Position numbers and translations under genes: made by a program. 64,000 bases of DNA from Kineococcus sp. NBC_00420 (GTDB lineage Bacteria > Actinomycetota > Actinomycetes > Actinomycetales > Kineococcaceae), in NCBI RefSeq assembly GCF_036021035.1, contig NZ_CP107930.1, positions 930,001 to 994,000 of the forward strand, written 5' to 3'. Each line of letters begins with the position of its first letter. Position 1 is the first letter of the stretch. Positions 36,558 through 45,467 of the stretch are shown here, in pieces. A model generated the notes under the pieces. That model saw only the letters and a program-made list of their open reading frames with translations, was not told where the DNA came from and did not search any database.

Positions 36558-37385
36558 TCAGGCGCCGGCGCGGAAGCGCGCGAACGACGTGACGTTCACG
36601 CCCGCCGCGGCCAGCAGCTTGGTGATCGTCGTCTTCGGGTCCTTCGCGAACGGCTGCTCCAGCAGGACGTTGTCCTTGAAGAAGCTGTTCACGCGACCCT
36701 CGATGATCTTCGGCAGGGCGGCCTCGGGCTTGTTCTCCGCCCGCGAGGTCTCCTCGGCGATGCGGCGCTCGCTCTCGACCTTCTCGGCCGGGACCTCGTC
36801 GCGGGTGAGGTAGACCGGGCTCATGGCCGCGGCGTGCATCGCCACGTCCTTGCCGACCTCCTCGTTGGCCCCGTCGAGGGCCACGAGCACACCGATCGTC
36901 GGCGGCAGGTCGCTCGCCGTGCGGTGCAGGTAGGCGGAGACGTGCGTGCCCTCCACGCGGGCCACGCGGGCCAGGACGATCTTCTCGCCCATCGTCGCGT
37001 TGGCCTCGTCGAGGACCACCTGCACGCTCTTGCCGTCCAGCTCCGAGGCCAGCAGCGACTCGGCGTCGGTGGCCTTGACGGCCACGGCCTGGTCGAGCAC
37101 CTGCTGGGCGAGGGCGACGAAGCCGGCGCTCTTGGCGACGAAGTCCGTCTCGCAGTTGAGCTGGACCATGACGCCGAGACCGGTCTCGGTGTGCACGACG
37201 ACCAGACCGTTGGAGGCGTCGCGGTCCTCGCGCTTGGCGACGCCCTTCTGGCCCTTGATGCGGAGCAGCTCGATGGCCTTCTCGACGTCGCCCTCGGACT
37301 CCACGAGCGCGTTCTTGCAGTCGAGCATGCCCGCGCCGGTCTTCTCGCGCAGCGCCTTGACGTCAGCGGCGGTGTACGCAGCCAC
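36558..37385 (-). CDS. tsf: Elongation factor Ts
   Basis: EF-Ts exchanges GDP for GTP on EF-Tu. The 275-residue product has the N-terminal UBA-like domain with [20 protein letters not shown], then the core with [20 protein letters not shown] and [12 protein letters not shown] and a C-terminal [23 protein letters not shown] start with AGAGGA upstream. It follows rpsB by 113 bp with a terminator hairpin in between. Confidence 0.97.
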   Translation of the reverse strand: MAAYTAADVKALREKTGAGMLDCKNALVESEGDVEKAIELLRIKGQKGVAKREDRDASNGLVVVHTETGLGVMVQLNCETDFVAKSAGFVALAQQVLDQAVAVKATDAESLLASELDGKSVQVVLDEANATMGEKIVLARVARVEGTHVSAYLHRTASDLPPTIGVLVALDGANEEVGKDVAMHAAAMSPVYLTRDEVPAEKVESERRIAEETSRAENKPEAALPKIIEGRVNSFFKDNVLLEQPFAKDPKTTITKLLAAAGVNVTSFARFRAGA

Positions 37386-37435
37386 GGTCGTTCCTCTCGT
37401 CGTCCATCGGGGTTCTCGGGTGGAGCGGACGCGCG

Positions 37436-37465
37436 GACGCCCCGGGCCTCACGGCCCGGGGCGTC
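37436..37465 (-). terminator. Hairpin between rpsB and tsf
   Basis: A perfect 13-bp stem (37436-37448 with 37453-37465) and TCAC loop lies 33 bp after the rpsB stop. A second small hairpin (CACAGG/CCTGTG, about 37468-37482) precedes it. It may lower tsf expression relative to rpsB, or end the transcript. Confidence 0.7.
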
Positions 37466-37498
37466 ACCACAGGCGTCCTGTGTCAGGTGCTGCGGGCC

Positions 37499-38458
37499 TC
37501 AGGCCTGGGCAGCGGCTTCGGCGGGCTCGGCCGCAGCGTCGGCCTCGGGGGCAGCGTCGGCCTCGGGGGCGGCGTCGACCTCGGGCGCTTCGGCAGCGAC
37601 CTCGGCCGGCTGGCCCTCGGCGGCTTCGGCCTCGGCGGCCTCCGGAGCGGTGGAGGCCTCGGCGGTGGCCGTGGACTCGGAGCCACCGGACTGCTCACCC
37701 TCGCTGCCGGCGAGCAGGTCCTGCTCCCAGGCCGCGAGCGGCTCGGTGTCGGACTCCGACTTGCCACCGTGGCGGACCTGCAGGCCCGCAGCGACGGCGT
37801 CGGCGATGACGCGGGTCAGCAGCGTGACGGAACGGATCGCGTCGTCGTTGCCGGGGATGCGGTAGTCGACGTCGTCGGGGTCGCAGTTGGAGTCGAGGAT
37901 CGCGACGACGGGGATGTTCAGCTTCTTCGCCTCGTCGACGGCGAGGTGCTCCTTGTTGGTGTCGACGATCCACACCGCGGAGGGGACCTTGGTCATGTCG
38001 CGGATGCCGCCGAGGGTCTTGGTCAGCTTGGCGTACTCGCGGCTCAGGACCAGCAGTTCCTTCTTCGTGAGGCCGGAGGCGGCCACGTCGTCGAAGTCGA
38101 CCTCTTCGAGCTCACGCATGCGCGCGATCCGCTTGGAGACGGTCTGGAAGTTGGTCAGCATCCCGCCGAGCCAGCGCTGGTTCACGAAGGGCATGCCCAC
38201 GCGGGCGGCCTGCTCCGCGATGGACTCCTGAGCCTGCTTCTTGGTGCCGATGAAGAGGATGGAACCGCCGTGGGCGACGGTCTCCTTCACGAAGTCGTAG
38301 GCGCGGTCGATGAACGACAGCGACTGCTGCAGGTCGATGATGTAGATGCCGTTGCGCTCCGTGAAGAGGAAGCGCTTCATCTTGGGGTTCCAGCGGCGGG
38401 TCTGGTGTCCGAAGTGCACACCGGACTCGAGCAGCTGGCGCATCGTCACGACGGCCAT
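37499..38458 (-). CDS. rpsB: 30S ribosomal protein uS2
   Basis: The 319-residue product starts [20 protein letters not shown] and contains the S2 signatures [40 protein letters not shown] and [20 protein letters not shown]. It is about 60 residues longer than typical S2. The extra C-terminal tail, from about residue 250, is rich in Ala, Glu, Pro and Ser, with [11 protein letters not shown] repeats. ATG start with GGAGG eight bases upstream. Divergent from a PLP aminotransferase across a 252-bp gap. Confidence 0.97.
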   Translation of the reverse strand: MAVVTMRQLLESGVHFGHQTRRWNPKMKRFLFTERNGIYIIDLQQSLSFIDRAYDFVKETVAHGGSILFIGTKKQAQESIAEQAARVGMPFVNQRWLGGMLTNFQTVSKRIARMRELEEVDFDDVAASGLTKKELLVLSREYAKLTKTLGGIRDMTKVPSAVWIVDTNKEHLAVDEAKKLNIPVVAILDSNCDPDDVDYRIPGNDDAIRSVTLLTRVIADAVAAGLQVRHGGKSESDTEPLAAWEQDLLAGSEGEQSGGSESTATAEASTAPEAAEAEAAEGQPAEVAAEAPEVDAAPEADAAPEADAAAEPAEAAAQA

Positions 38459-38476
38459 GGGTGGTCCTCCTCGTGT

Positions 38477-38494
38477 CGGCCCCGCTCGGGGCCG
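38477..38494 (-). promoter_or_regulatory. Hairpin in the rpsB leader
   Basis: CGGCCCC and GGGGCCG form a perfect 7-bp stem with a 4-nt loop, just upstream of the rpsB ribosome-binding site in the 252-bp divergent gap. It could take part in S2 autoregulation; this is inference from position alone. A second inverted repeat, GGAGTCC-GA-GGACTCC, lies at 38651-38666. Confidence 0.35.
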
Positions 38495-38710
38495 ATCGGT
38501 TCGTCCGCAGCGTGCCGGTCGGCTCGCCGCGCCTGGTCCTCGTGGCGCACCCCACCACCCGGTGGACCGGGTGGACCGAAAGGGTGCTTCCCCCTGCGTC
38601 GGAGCAGGGAGCGGGGACGCGATGTCACCCTGGACGCGGCACCGAGGTCGGGAGTCCGAGGACTCCGCTGCCACGGAGCGCGTACCGGGTGCCCCCGTAG
38701 TCTACGACGC

Positions 38711-39952
38711 GTGAGCACTGGTCTCGACCGCGGCGCGTCGGCGCCCTCCCCGGCCCCCGCGACGACTCCGGCGGGGAGTCCCGTGGTCTCCCGCATGCGA
38801 CGTTTCGGGCCGACGATCTTCGCCGAGATGTCCGCGCTCGCGGTGCGCACCGGGGCGGTCAACCTGGGGCAGGGCTTCCCCGACTCCGACGGCCCCGCCT
38901 CGATCCTCGACGACGCCGTCACCGCGATCCGCTCGGGCCACAACCAGTACCCGCCGGGCATCGGCGTCCCCGCGCTGCTCGAGGCGGTCGCCGAGCACCA
39001 GCGCCGCTTCTACGGGCTCGCCCTCGACCCCACGTCGGAGGTCCTGGTCACCGCCGGGGCCACCGAGGCGGTCGCCGCGAGCCTGCTGGCGCTGTGCGAA
39101 CCCGGCGACGAGGTCGTGGTGCTCGAACCGACCTACGACTCCTACGCCGCCGTCATCGCCCTCGCCGGGGCCGTGCAGCGCTCGGTGCCCCTCCTCCCCG
39201 GTCCCGACGGGTTCGTCCTCGACCGCGACGGGCTGCGGTCGGCGTTCTCCGAGCGCACGAGGGTCGTCCTGCTGAACACCCCGCACAACCCGACCGGGGC
39301 GGTGCTCTCCGCCGAGGAGGTCGCGGCCGTCGCCGCCCTGGCCGTCGAGTTCGACGCCGTCGTCGTGACCGACGAGGTGTACGAGCACCTGGTCTTCGAC
39401 GGCCGCGTCCACGTCCCCGTGGCGACCCTGCCGGGGATGGCCGAGCGGACGCTGACGGTGTCCTCGGCGGGGAAGACGTTCTCCGTGACGGGCTGGAAGG
39501 TCGGCTGGGTCAGCGGCCCGGCGCCGCTGGTCGCCGCGGTCCGCACCGTCAAGCAGTTCCTCACCTACGTCAACGCCGGCCCGTTCCAGCCGGCGGTCGC
39601 GGCGGCGCTGGCACTGCCGGACTCCTTCTACTCCGAGCTCGCCGGCGACCTGCAACGGCGGCGCGACCTGCTCGTCGCCGGGCTGCGCTCGGCCGGGTTC
39701 GCGGTGTCCGTCCCGGCCGGGACGTACTTCGTCGTCGCCGACCCGCGACCCCTCGGTCACTCCGACGGCACCGCGCTGTGCCGCGAACTCCCCCACCTGG
39801 CCGGGGTCGTGGGGGTCCCCGTGTCGGCGTTCTGCGAACCGGGGAGCGTTGCCGCGCAGGCCGTCGAGCCGCTGGTCCGGTTCACGTTCTGCAAGTCCGA
39901 CGCGGTGCTGGAGGAAGCCTGCGACCGGCTGCAGGCCCTGCGCTCGCGGTGA
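38711..39952 (+). CDS. Fold-type I PLP aminotransferase (DapC/kynurenine-aminotransferase-like)
   Basis: A class I/II aminotransferase of 413 residues. Diagnostic blocks: AVNLGQGFPDSDGP near the start, HNQYPPGIGVPALLEAVAEH, VLVTAGATEAVAASLLAL, LNTPHNPTGAVLS, TDEVYEHLVFDG and the PLP lysine in SSAGKTFSVTGWKVGW. The LGQGFPD pattern is shared by kynurenine/glutamine transaminases and the actinobacterial N-succinyldiaminopimelate aminotransferase DapC, so substrate is uncertain. GTG start at 38711. Its end overlaps the DksA-like gene by 4 bp. Confidence 0.88.
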   Translation: MSTGLDRGASAPSPAPATTPAGSPVVSRMRRFGPTIFAEMSALAVRTGAVNLGQGFPDSDGPASILDDAVTAIRSGHNQYPPGIGVPALLEAVAEHQRRFYGLALDPTSEVLVTAGATEAVAASLLALCEPGDEVVVLEPTYDSYAAVIALAGAVQRSVPLLPGPDGFVLDRDGLRSAFSERTRVVLLNTPHNPTGAVLSAEEVAAVAALAVEFDAVVVTDEVYEHLVFDGRVHVPVATLPGMAERTLTVSSAGKTFSVTGWKVGWVSGPAPLVAAVRTVKQFLTYVNAGPFQPAVAAALALPDSFYSELAGDLQRRRDLLVAGLRSAGFAVSVPAGTYFVVADPRPLGHSDGTALCRELPHLAGVVGVPVSAFCEPGSVAAQAVEPLVRFTFCKSDAVLEEACDRLQALRSR

Positions 39953-40287
39953 GCCTGCGCGAGACGCTGCGGGCGGAACGGGCCGACGCGGCGGTGCGGG
40001 CGGCCGGGCTGGAGCGAGAGCTCGCCAGTGCGCTGGAGGCGGCCGCCGAGGGCACGGCCGACGACGAGCACGACCCCGAGGGCTCGACGACGGCGTTCGA
40101 GCGGGCTCAGGTCGCGGCCGTGCTGGCGCAGGTGCGCGAGCGCCTCGACGCCCTCGACGACGCGCTCGCACGGGTCGGGGACCCGGGGTTCGGCACCTGC
40201 GCGGTCTGCGGGCGGGCGATCGCCCCGGAACGGCTCGCGGCCCGGCCGTGGACCACGACGTGCGTGGAGTGCGCCGGACGACGGTGA
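39949..40287 (+). CDS. DksA/TraR-type zinc-finger protein
   Basis: A 112-residue protein with an N-terminal helical coiled coil (VSLRETLRAERADAAVRAAG onward) and a C-terminal C4 zinc finger: CAVCGRAIAPERLAARPWTT followed by TCVEC. DksA relatives reach into the RNA polymerase secondary channel. The coiled-coil tip acidic pair of true DksA is not evident, so a DksA-like effect on transcription is unproven. The GTG overlaps the aminotransferase TGA; co-translation is likely. Confidence 0.85.
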   Translation: MSLRETLRAERADAAVRAAGLERELASALEAAAEGTADDEHDPEGSTTAFERAQVAAVLAQVRERLDALDDALARVGDPGFGTCAVCGRAIAPERLAARPWTTTCVECAGRR

Positions 40288-40382
40288 CGACGACCCGTGC
40301 ACAGGGTCGCGCCGTCCACAGACCACGCCCGGCCGGTCCGCCGGGACGCTCGACGGGGTGCTCGGCGGGTGAGGCTGTCCCG

Positions 40383-40919
40383 GTGCTGCCCTCCGCCGTC
40401 CCGACCGGTCTCGTCGCGTTCGCCTCGGCGGTGGGGCTGGCCGGGGGGATGGCCGGGGTGGTGGTGACCACCGTCCCCGCACCGGCGTCCCCGCCGACGA
40501 CGCTCGCGGTCGTCGGGTCCTGGGTGTGGCCGGTGGAGCCGCCGCGGGTGCTGCGGGAGTTCGAGCACGTCGGTCGCTACGAGGCGGGTCATCGCGGGGT
40601 CGACCTCGCCGCGTCCCCCGGCCAGCCGGTCGTCGCCGTCGACGGCGGGACGGTCACGTTCGCCGGGTCGGTGGCCGGCCGGGAGGTCGTGGTGGTGCTG
40701 CACGCCGACGGACTCCGGACGACCTACGAACCCCTCGCCCCACTGGTGTCGAGCGGGGACGGGGTCAGGGCCGGTCAACCGCTGGGGACGCTGTCGGGGC
40801 CGGCGCACTGCGCGACCGACTGCCTGCACCTCGGCCTGCGCGACGGTGACCGCTACCTGGACCCGCTGGGCCGGTTGCGGGCCGCCGCGCCCGTCCTGCT
40901 GCCGCTGGGTCGGCCGTGA
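40383..40919 (+). CDS. M23-family (LytM/peptidase M23) cell-wall protein
   Basis: A 178-residue exported protein with an N-terminal hydrophobic signal (GLVAFASAVGLAGGMAGVVV) and a C-terminal M23 domain. The metal ligands H70 and D74 lie in GHRGVDLAA; the second site is CLHLGLR, in which H149 is present but the first His of the usual HxH is Cys147. This may make it a degenerate, possibly regulatory LytM domain. An earlier GTG (40284, overlapping the DksA-like stop) is an alternative start. An M23 gene in this position beside rpsB is also found in mycobacteria (from memory). Confidence 0.82.
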   Translation: MLPSAVPTGLVAFASAVGLAGGMAGVVVTTVPAPASPPTTLAVVGSWVWPVEPPRVLREFEHVGRYEAGHRGVDLAASPGQPVVAVDGGTVTFAGSVAGREVVVVLHADGLRTTYEPLAPLVSSGDGVRAGQPLGTLSGPAHCATDCLHLGLRDGDRYLDPLGRLRAAAPVLLPLGRP

Positions 40920-40933
40920 GCTGCCGCCGTGGG

Positions 40934-41971
40934 CTACTCCGCGTCGGAGAGCTTGCCGCGCAGCTGCAGGACGGCCTTGGTGTGCATCTGGCAGATGCGG
41001 GACTCGGTGACCCCGAGGACGCGACCGATCTCGGCCAGGGTGAGGCCCTCGTAGTAGTAGAGCGTGACGACGATCTTCTCCCGCTCGGGCAGCTGGTTGA
41101 TCGCCCGGGAGAGGAGGAACTTCGTCTCCTCCTTCTCGAAGGACTGCACCGGGTCCTCGGCCTTGGTGTCCTCGAGGGTGTCGACCAGGGAGAGCTTGTC
41201 GCCCTTCTCCCCCGAGACGCTGAGGAGTTCGTCCAGGGCCACGACGTTGACGTAGGACACCTGGCTGAAGATGTGGTGCAGGTCGCTGAGGGCGATCCCC
41301 ATCCGTTCCGCCACCTCGACCTCGGTCGGGGTGCGGTGCAGCTCACCCTCGAGGGAGGCGTAGGTGCGTTCGACCTCACGGGCCTTGCTGCGCACCGAGC
41401 GCGGGATCCAGTCGATCGCGCGCAGCTCGTCGATGATCGCGCCACGGATGCGGGAGATCGCGTAGGTCTCGAACTTGATGGCGCGCTCGATGTCGAACTT
41501 CTCGATGGCGTCGATGAGCCCGAAGATGCCGTAGGAGACGAGGTCGGCCTGCTCGATGTTGGGCGGCAGCCCCACCCCGACGCGACCGGCGACGTACTTC
41601 ACCAGCGGTGAGTAGTGCATGATCAGCCGCTCGCGGACCGCGGGATCGGCGTCCGACTTGAACTCCTCCCACATGGCCCGCAACGCCGCTTCGGCCTGCT
41701 CCTGCTCGGGGGTCTGCGGACCCTTGCGGGAGGTGAAGCGCGCGTTGGCCTGCGGTCGACCCGCCGGGCGGTTCTCGTCGACCGGCGCCCCGTTGCCGGC
41801 CGCGGCGTCCGCGGCGGCCTCCACGGCCCGGTTGGTCTTCTGGTCGGCCTCGGTCGTTCCGGCGGTGTCGATGGTGCGCTCCTGTCCATCCTCGACCACG
41901 CGCAGGTCGGAACCGGTGCTGTGGTCCGTCTCCTGCGTGGTGGCACGCTCTCGGCCCGCTCCTGAGTCCAC
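40934..41971 (-). CDS. RNA polymerase sigma factor, WhiG/FliA type
   Basis: A 345-residue group 3 sigma factor. Region 2 is visible ([20 protein letters not shown], then [15 protein letters not shown] and [20 protein letters not shown]). Region 3 contains [20 protein letters not shown], and region 4 has [20 protein letters not shown] with the helix-turn-helix [15 protein letters not shown]. WhiG controls sporulation in streptomycetes and FliA controls flagella; either could apply here. About 80 N-terminal residues are Ala/Thr/Glu/Asp-rich extension. GTG start with GGAGG nearby. It follows xerC by 20 bp. Confidence 0.94.
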   Translation of the reverse strand: MDSGAGRERATTQETDHSTGSDLRVVEDGQERTIDTAGTTEADQKTNRAVEAAADAAAGNGAPVDENRPAGRPQANARFTSRKGPQTPEQEQAEAALRAMWEEFKSDADPAVRERLIMHYSPLVKYVAGRVGVGLPPNIEQADLVSYGIFGLIDAIEKFDIERAIKFETYAISRIRGAIIDELRAIDWIPRSVRSKAREVERTYASLEGELHRTPTEVEVAERMGIALSDLHHIFSQVSYVNVVALDELLSVSGEKGDKLSLVDTLEDTKAEDPVQSFEKEETKFLLSRAINQLPEREKIVVTLYYYEGLTLAEIGRVLGVTESRICQMHTKAVLQLRGKLSDAE

Positions 41972-41991
41972 CGTGGTCCTCCCCCGGACGG

Positions 41992-42933
41992 TCAGGCCCG
42001 GGGGTGGGCCTGACGGTGCGATCTCCGCAAGCGGTCCACGGAGACGTGCGTGTAGATCTGCGTCGTTGACAGCGTAGCGTGACCAAGCAACTCCTGTACG
42101 CTACGAAGGTCAGCTCCTCCGTCCAGCATGTGCGTCGCGGCCGCGTGCCGCAGACCGTGCGGGGAGATCGCCGAAGGCCCCGGCAACGCCGCCGTCGCCC
42201 GGTTCACCACGGCCCGCACCTGACGCTGGTCCACCCGCCGGCCCCGGCGCCCGAGGAAGACGGCCGCACCGGACTCCGGTCCCACCAGGCCCGACCGCCC
42301 CTCCTCCAGCCACCTGCGCACCGCGTCCCGCGCCGGCACCCCGAACGGGACGACCCGCTCGCGGTCACCCTTGCCCAGCACGCGGGCCGTGCGCTCCCCC
42401 AGATCGACGTCGTCCGTGTCCAGGCCCACCACCTCCGCGACCCGACAGCCCGTCGCGTACAGCAGCTCGAGCAGCGCACTGTCCCGCAGCACCAACGGAT
42501 CCCGCTGCGGCGCAGCGTCGTGCGCCGCGGCAGCCGCCGTGTCCAGGACTCCCGCCACCTGGCTCGCGCCGAGCACCCGGGGCAGGTGCTGGGCCCGCTT
42601 GGGCGCCTGCAACCGCAGACCCGGGTCCCCCGGCAGGCGACCCGATCGGTGCGCCCAGGCCGTGAACGTCCGCGCCGCCGCCGCCCGCCGCGCCAGCGTC
42701 GACCGCGCGTGGTCCGCGGCGGCCCCCGCCAGCCACGCCCGCAGGTCCGCCAGGCCCAGCACCGTCAGGTCGAGGGTCCCGTCGTCGTCGACCGGCACGG
42801 TCAGCTGCAGCAGGTCCCGCACGTCGGAGCAGTAGGCCCGCACGGTGTTCGCCGACGCGTTGCGCTCCGCCCGCAGGTGGGCCGCGAAGGCGTCGAGCAG
42901 CTGCTGGGGGCTCTCGGAGCGGACGGGTGACAC
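41992..42933 (-). CDS. xerC: Tyrosine recombinase XerC
   Basis: XerC with XerD resolves chromosome dimers at dif. The 313-residue product (GTG 42933, [16 protein letters not shown]; an upstream GTG at 42972 would add 13 residues) has the SAM-like core-binding domain at the N terminus. The catalytic Arg is in [10 protein letters not shown], Lys in [11 protein letters not shown], the His-x-x-Arg in [14 protein letters not shown], the His in [11 protein letters not shown] and Tyr in IYTHVS. It lies between rtcB and the whiG-like gene in the dprA-xerC-whiG neighbourhood, so a housekeeping XerC is more likely than a mobile-element integrase. Confidence 0.92.
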   Translation of the reverse strand: MSPVRSESPQQLLDAFAAHLRAERNASANTVRAYCSDVRDLLQLTVPVDDDGTLDLTVLGLADLRAWLAGAAADHARSTLARRAAAARTFTAWAHRSGRLPGDPGLRLQAPKRAQHLPRVLGASQVAGVLDTAAAAAHDAAPQRDPLVLRDSALLELLYATGCRVAEVVGLDTDDVDLGERTARVLGKGDRERVVPFGVPARDAVRRWLEEGRSGLVGPESGAAVFLGRRGRRVDQRQVRAVVNRATAALPGPSAISPHGLRHAAATHMLDGGADLRSVQELLGHATLSTTQIYTHVSVDRLRRSHRQAHPRA

Positions 42934-43000
42934 CCCTGCACCGTCACCCGTCCGGCCGATCCGTGCAACCACGCCACGCGCGCCGGCCGCGTCAGGGGAC

Positions 43001-44170
43001 TCAGTCCCCCTTGACGTTCACCACCTGACGCAGCGTGTGACGCACCTCCACGAGGTCCGCGGCGTCGGCCATGACCCGGTCGATGTCCTTGTAGGCGGCC
43101 GGGATCTCGTCCAGGAAGGCATCGGTGTCGCGGTACTCGATGCCCTTCATCGCCTCCCGCAGCTCCTCGTGGGTGAACCTCCGCCGGGCCGCCGACCGGC
43201 TGAACTCCCGCCCCGCGCCGTGCGGGGAGGAGTCCAGCGAGAGCCGGTCGCCCTTGCCCACCACGACGTAGCTCGCGGTGCCCATCGATCCCGGCACCAG
43301 TCCCGGTCGTCCCGCGTCGGCCCGGATCGCCCCCTTGCGGGAGAGCCAGACCTCACGGCCGAAGTGCCGTTCCCGCTCGGTGTAGTTGTGGTGGCAGTTG
43401 ATCCGCTCCTGCTCCACGACCGCCTCCCCGAGGAAGTCGGAGAGGCGGGCCGCGACCCGGTCCATCATCTCCTCGCGGTTGAGCAGGGCGAACTGCTGCG
43501 CCCAGCGCAGGTCCGCGATGTAGTCGTCGAACTCCGGGGTCCCCTCGACGAGGTAGGCGAGGTCACGGTCGGGCAGCTCGATGAACCACTGCGCGCACAG
43601 CCGCTGGGCGACGGCGATGTGGTGGGTCGCCAGCTTGTTCCCCGGACCGCGGGACCCGGAGTGCAGGAACAGCCAGACGGCGTCGGTCTCGTCGAGCGAC
43701 ACCTCGATGAAGTGGTTCCCCGAGCCCAGCGTGCCCAGCGCCGTCCGCCACCGGGGGGCCAGCGACTCCCGGAACTCCGCGCGGTCGGGGTGCAGCGCCC
43801 CGAGCTCGGCGACCCGCGGGCGGGCGGTCGCCGAGACGTCGCGGTTCGCGGCCCCGGCCGAGAGCGGGACGCTGCCCTCGATCGCCTCGCGCAGCACCGA
43901 GAGGTCCCGGCCCGCGAGGTCGTCGGCGCGGAACTGGGTGCGGACCGCGATCATCCCGCAGCCGATGTCCACCCCGACGGCCGCCGGGATGATCGCCCCG
44001 TCCGTGGGGATGACCGAGCCGACGGTCGCCCCCTTGCCGAGGTGGGCGTCGGGCATGAGCGCGATGTGCGGGAACACGAAGGGCATCGTGGAGGCGGTCT
44101 CGGCCTGCCGGCGCGTCTTCTCCTCCAGGATCGACGCCCAGTTCACCAGTTTGCCGTTCAGCCGTTCCAC
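43001..44170 (-). CDS. rtcB: RNA-splicing ligase RtcB
   Basis: RtcB ligates 2',3'-cyclic-phosphate (or 3'-phosphate) RNA ends to 5'-OH using GTP and Mn2+. The 389-residue product shows the motifs MPDAHLGKGATVGSVIPTDG, VGVDIGCGM, GTLGSGNHFIEV, HSGSRGPGNKLA, NCHHNY, GSMGTASYVVVGKGD and SSPHGAGREFSRSAA, the last with the guanylylated His. All metal and guanylylation residues look intact. No archease or RtcA gene is adjacent. It is inserted between dprA and xerC, which are usually neighbours. Confidence 0.95.
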   Translation of the reverse strand: MERLNGKLVNWASILEEKTRRQAETASTMPFVFPHIALMPDAHLGKGATVGSVIPTDGAIIPAAVGVDIGCGMIAVRTQFRADDLAGRDLSVLREAIEGSVPLSAGAANRDVSATARPRVAELGALHPDRAEFRESLAPRWRTALGTLGSGNHFIEVSLDETDAVWLFLHSGSRGPGNKLATHHIAVAQRLCAQWFIELPDRDLAYLVEGTPEFDDYIADLRWAQQFALLNREEMMDRVAARLSDFLGEAVVEQERINCHHNYTERERHFGREVWLSRKGAIRADAGRPGLVPGSMGTASYVVVGKGDRLSLDSSPHGAGREFSRSAARRRFTHEELREAMKGIEYRDTDAFLDEIPAAYKDIDRVMADAADLVEVRHTLRQVVNVKGD

Positions 44171-44279
44171 GACGGTTCCCTTCCACTCCTCGTCCGGTGA
44201 TGAGTCTGCGCGGCAACGATTCCCGCGCCAGGCACGAGGATCGACGGTACCCGCCGCGCTCCGGGGTTCCCAGGGGTTT

Positions 44280-45467
44280 TCACCCCGCCACCCCCGAACG
44301 CCAGCCGTCGGCGTCCCGCACCGCGACCCCGGCGAGCTCGAGGCGGCCGAGGACGGACTGGACGAGCGGCAGGTCGAGGCCCGCCTCGCGCGCCAGCCGC
44401 TCCAGGCCGTGGCTCCCCCGGCGCGGCAGGCACTCCGCGACCCGGAGTTCCTCGCGGTCCAGGCCGTCGAAGACCCGTCGCTCGACGCTCGGCACGGCCA
44501 CCTCCTCCCGGCCGAGCTCGCCGAGGAGTTCCGCGACCTCGTCCGCGCTGGTGACGCAGACCGCCCCGCGCTCGCGCAGCAACCGGTGGCAGCCCGCCGA
44601 CGCGGGCGAGGTCACCGGCCCCGGGACGGCCCCGACGGGTCGCATCAGCCGCTCGGCCCGATCCGCCGTCGAGAGCGCGCCGGAACGCCACGCGGCCTCG
44701 ACCACGACCGTCCCGCTGGTGAGCGCCGCGATCAGCCGGTTGCGTTCCAGGAACCGCCAGCGCGTCGGGGTGGAACCGGGCGGGACCTCGCTGACGAGGG
44801 CACCGCGTTCGGCGAGACGCGCCAGCAACGCGGCGTTGCCCGGCGGGTAGCTGCGGTCCACCCCGCAGGCCAGCACCGCCACGCTGACGCCGTCGACCGC
44901 GAGCGCCGCCCGGTGGGCCGCGGCGTCGATCCCGAACGCTCCGCCGCTGACGACGGCGAAGCCCCGGTCGGACACCCCCGCGGCGAGTTCGGAGGTGACG
45001 TGCTGGCCGTAGGCGGTGGCGGCACGGGCGCCGACGAGGGCGGCGCTGCGGGCGGTGACCTCGCGCAGGTGCGCGGGTCCGCGGACCCACAGGCAGAACG
45101 GTGCGCCGAGGGGTCGTTCGCCGGTTCCGTCGTGGTCGAGGTCGGCGAGGCGTTGCGGCCACTCGTCGTCGCCGGGGACGAGCAGTCGTCCACCGGCCGC
45201 GCGGACGGTGGCGAGGTCGGAGGCGGGGTCGACGTCGGGCAGTCGGGTGCGCCAGCGGTCGGGTCCGCGTCCGGTGAGCACGGCCTCGAGCGCGGTGACG
45301 GCGCCGACCTCGGCGACGAGGTGGGCGGCGGCCGCGTCACCCGGTTCGGCGAGGCGGCTCCAGGTGGCGCGGGCGAGGCGTTCGTCCGCCAGGGCGGCCC
45401 GCAGGACGCTGGGCACGCGACCCGTCGCGGGGAGGGCGTCCTGTCCCGGACCGGGACGGCGGTTCAC
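44280..45467 (-). CDS. dprA: DNA-processing protein DprA
   Basis: DprA loads RecA onto single-stranded DNA during natural transformation. The 395-residue product starts at GTG 45467 (VNRRPGPGQDALPATG). It has the DprA Rossmann-like core (AALVGARAATAYGQHVTSEL, VVSGGAFGIDAAAHRAAL, GVDRSYPPGN, FLERNRLIAALTSG) and a C-terminal winged helix (LPRRGSHGLERLAREAGLDL). The GTG overlaps the comM-like TGA by 4 bp (GTGA). Competence genes other than the comM-like ATPase are not in the window. Confidence 0.94.
   Translation of the reverse strand: MNRRPGPGQDALPATGRVPSVLRAALADERLARATWSRLAEPGDAAAAHLVAEVGAVTALEAVLTGRGPDRWRTRLPDVDPASDLATVRAAGGRLLVPGDDEWPQRLADLDHDGTGERPLGAPFCLWVRGPAHLREVTARSAALVGARAATAYGQHVTSELAAGVSDRGFAVVSGGAFGIDAAAHRAALAVDGVSVAVLACGVDRSYPPGNAALLARLAERGALVSEVPPGSTPTRWRFLERNRLIAALTSGTVVVEAAWRSGALSTADRAERLMRPVGAVPGPVTSPASAGCHRLLRERGAVCVTSADEVAELLGELGREEVAVPSVERRVFDGLDREELRVAECLPRRGSHGLERLAREAGLDLPLVQSVLGRLELAGVAVRDADGWRSGVAG

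Noticed and set aside
41992-42933. Tyrosine recombinase as a sign of an integrated element
   Set aside because: Sequence and position next to the whiG-like gene and dprA fit housekeeping XerC; no att-like repeats or phage genes were seen.
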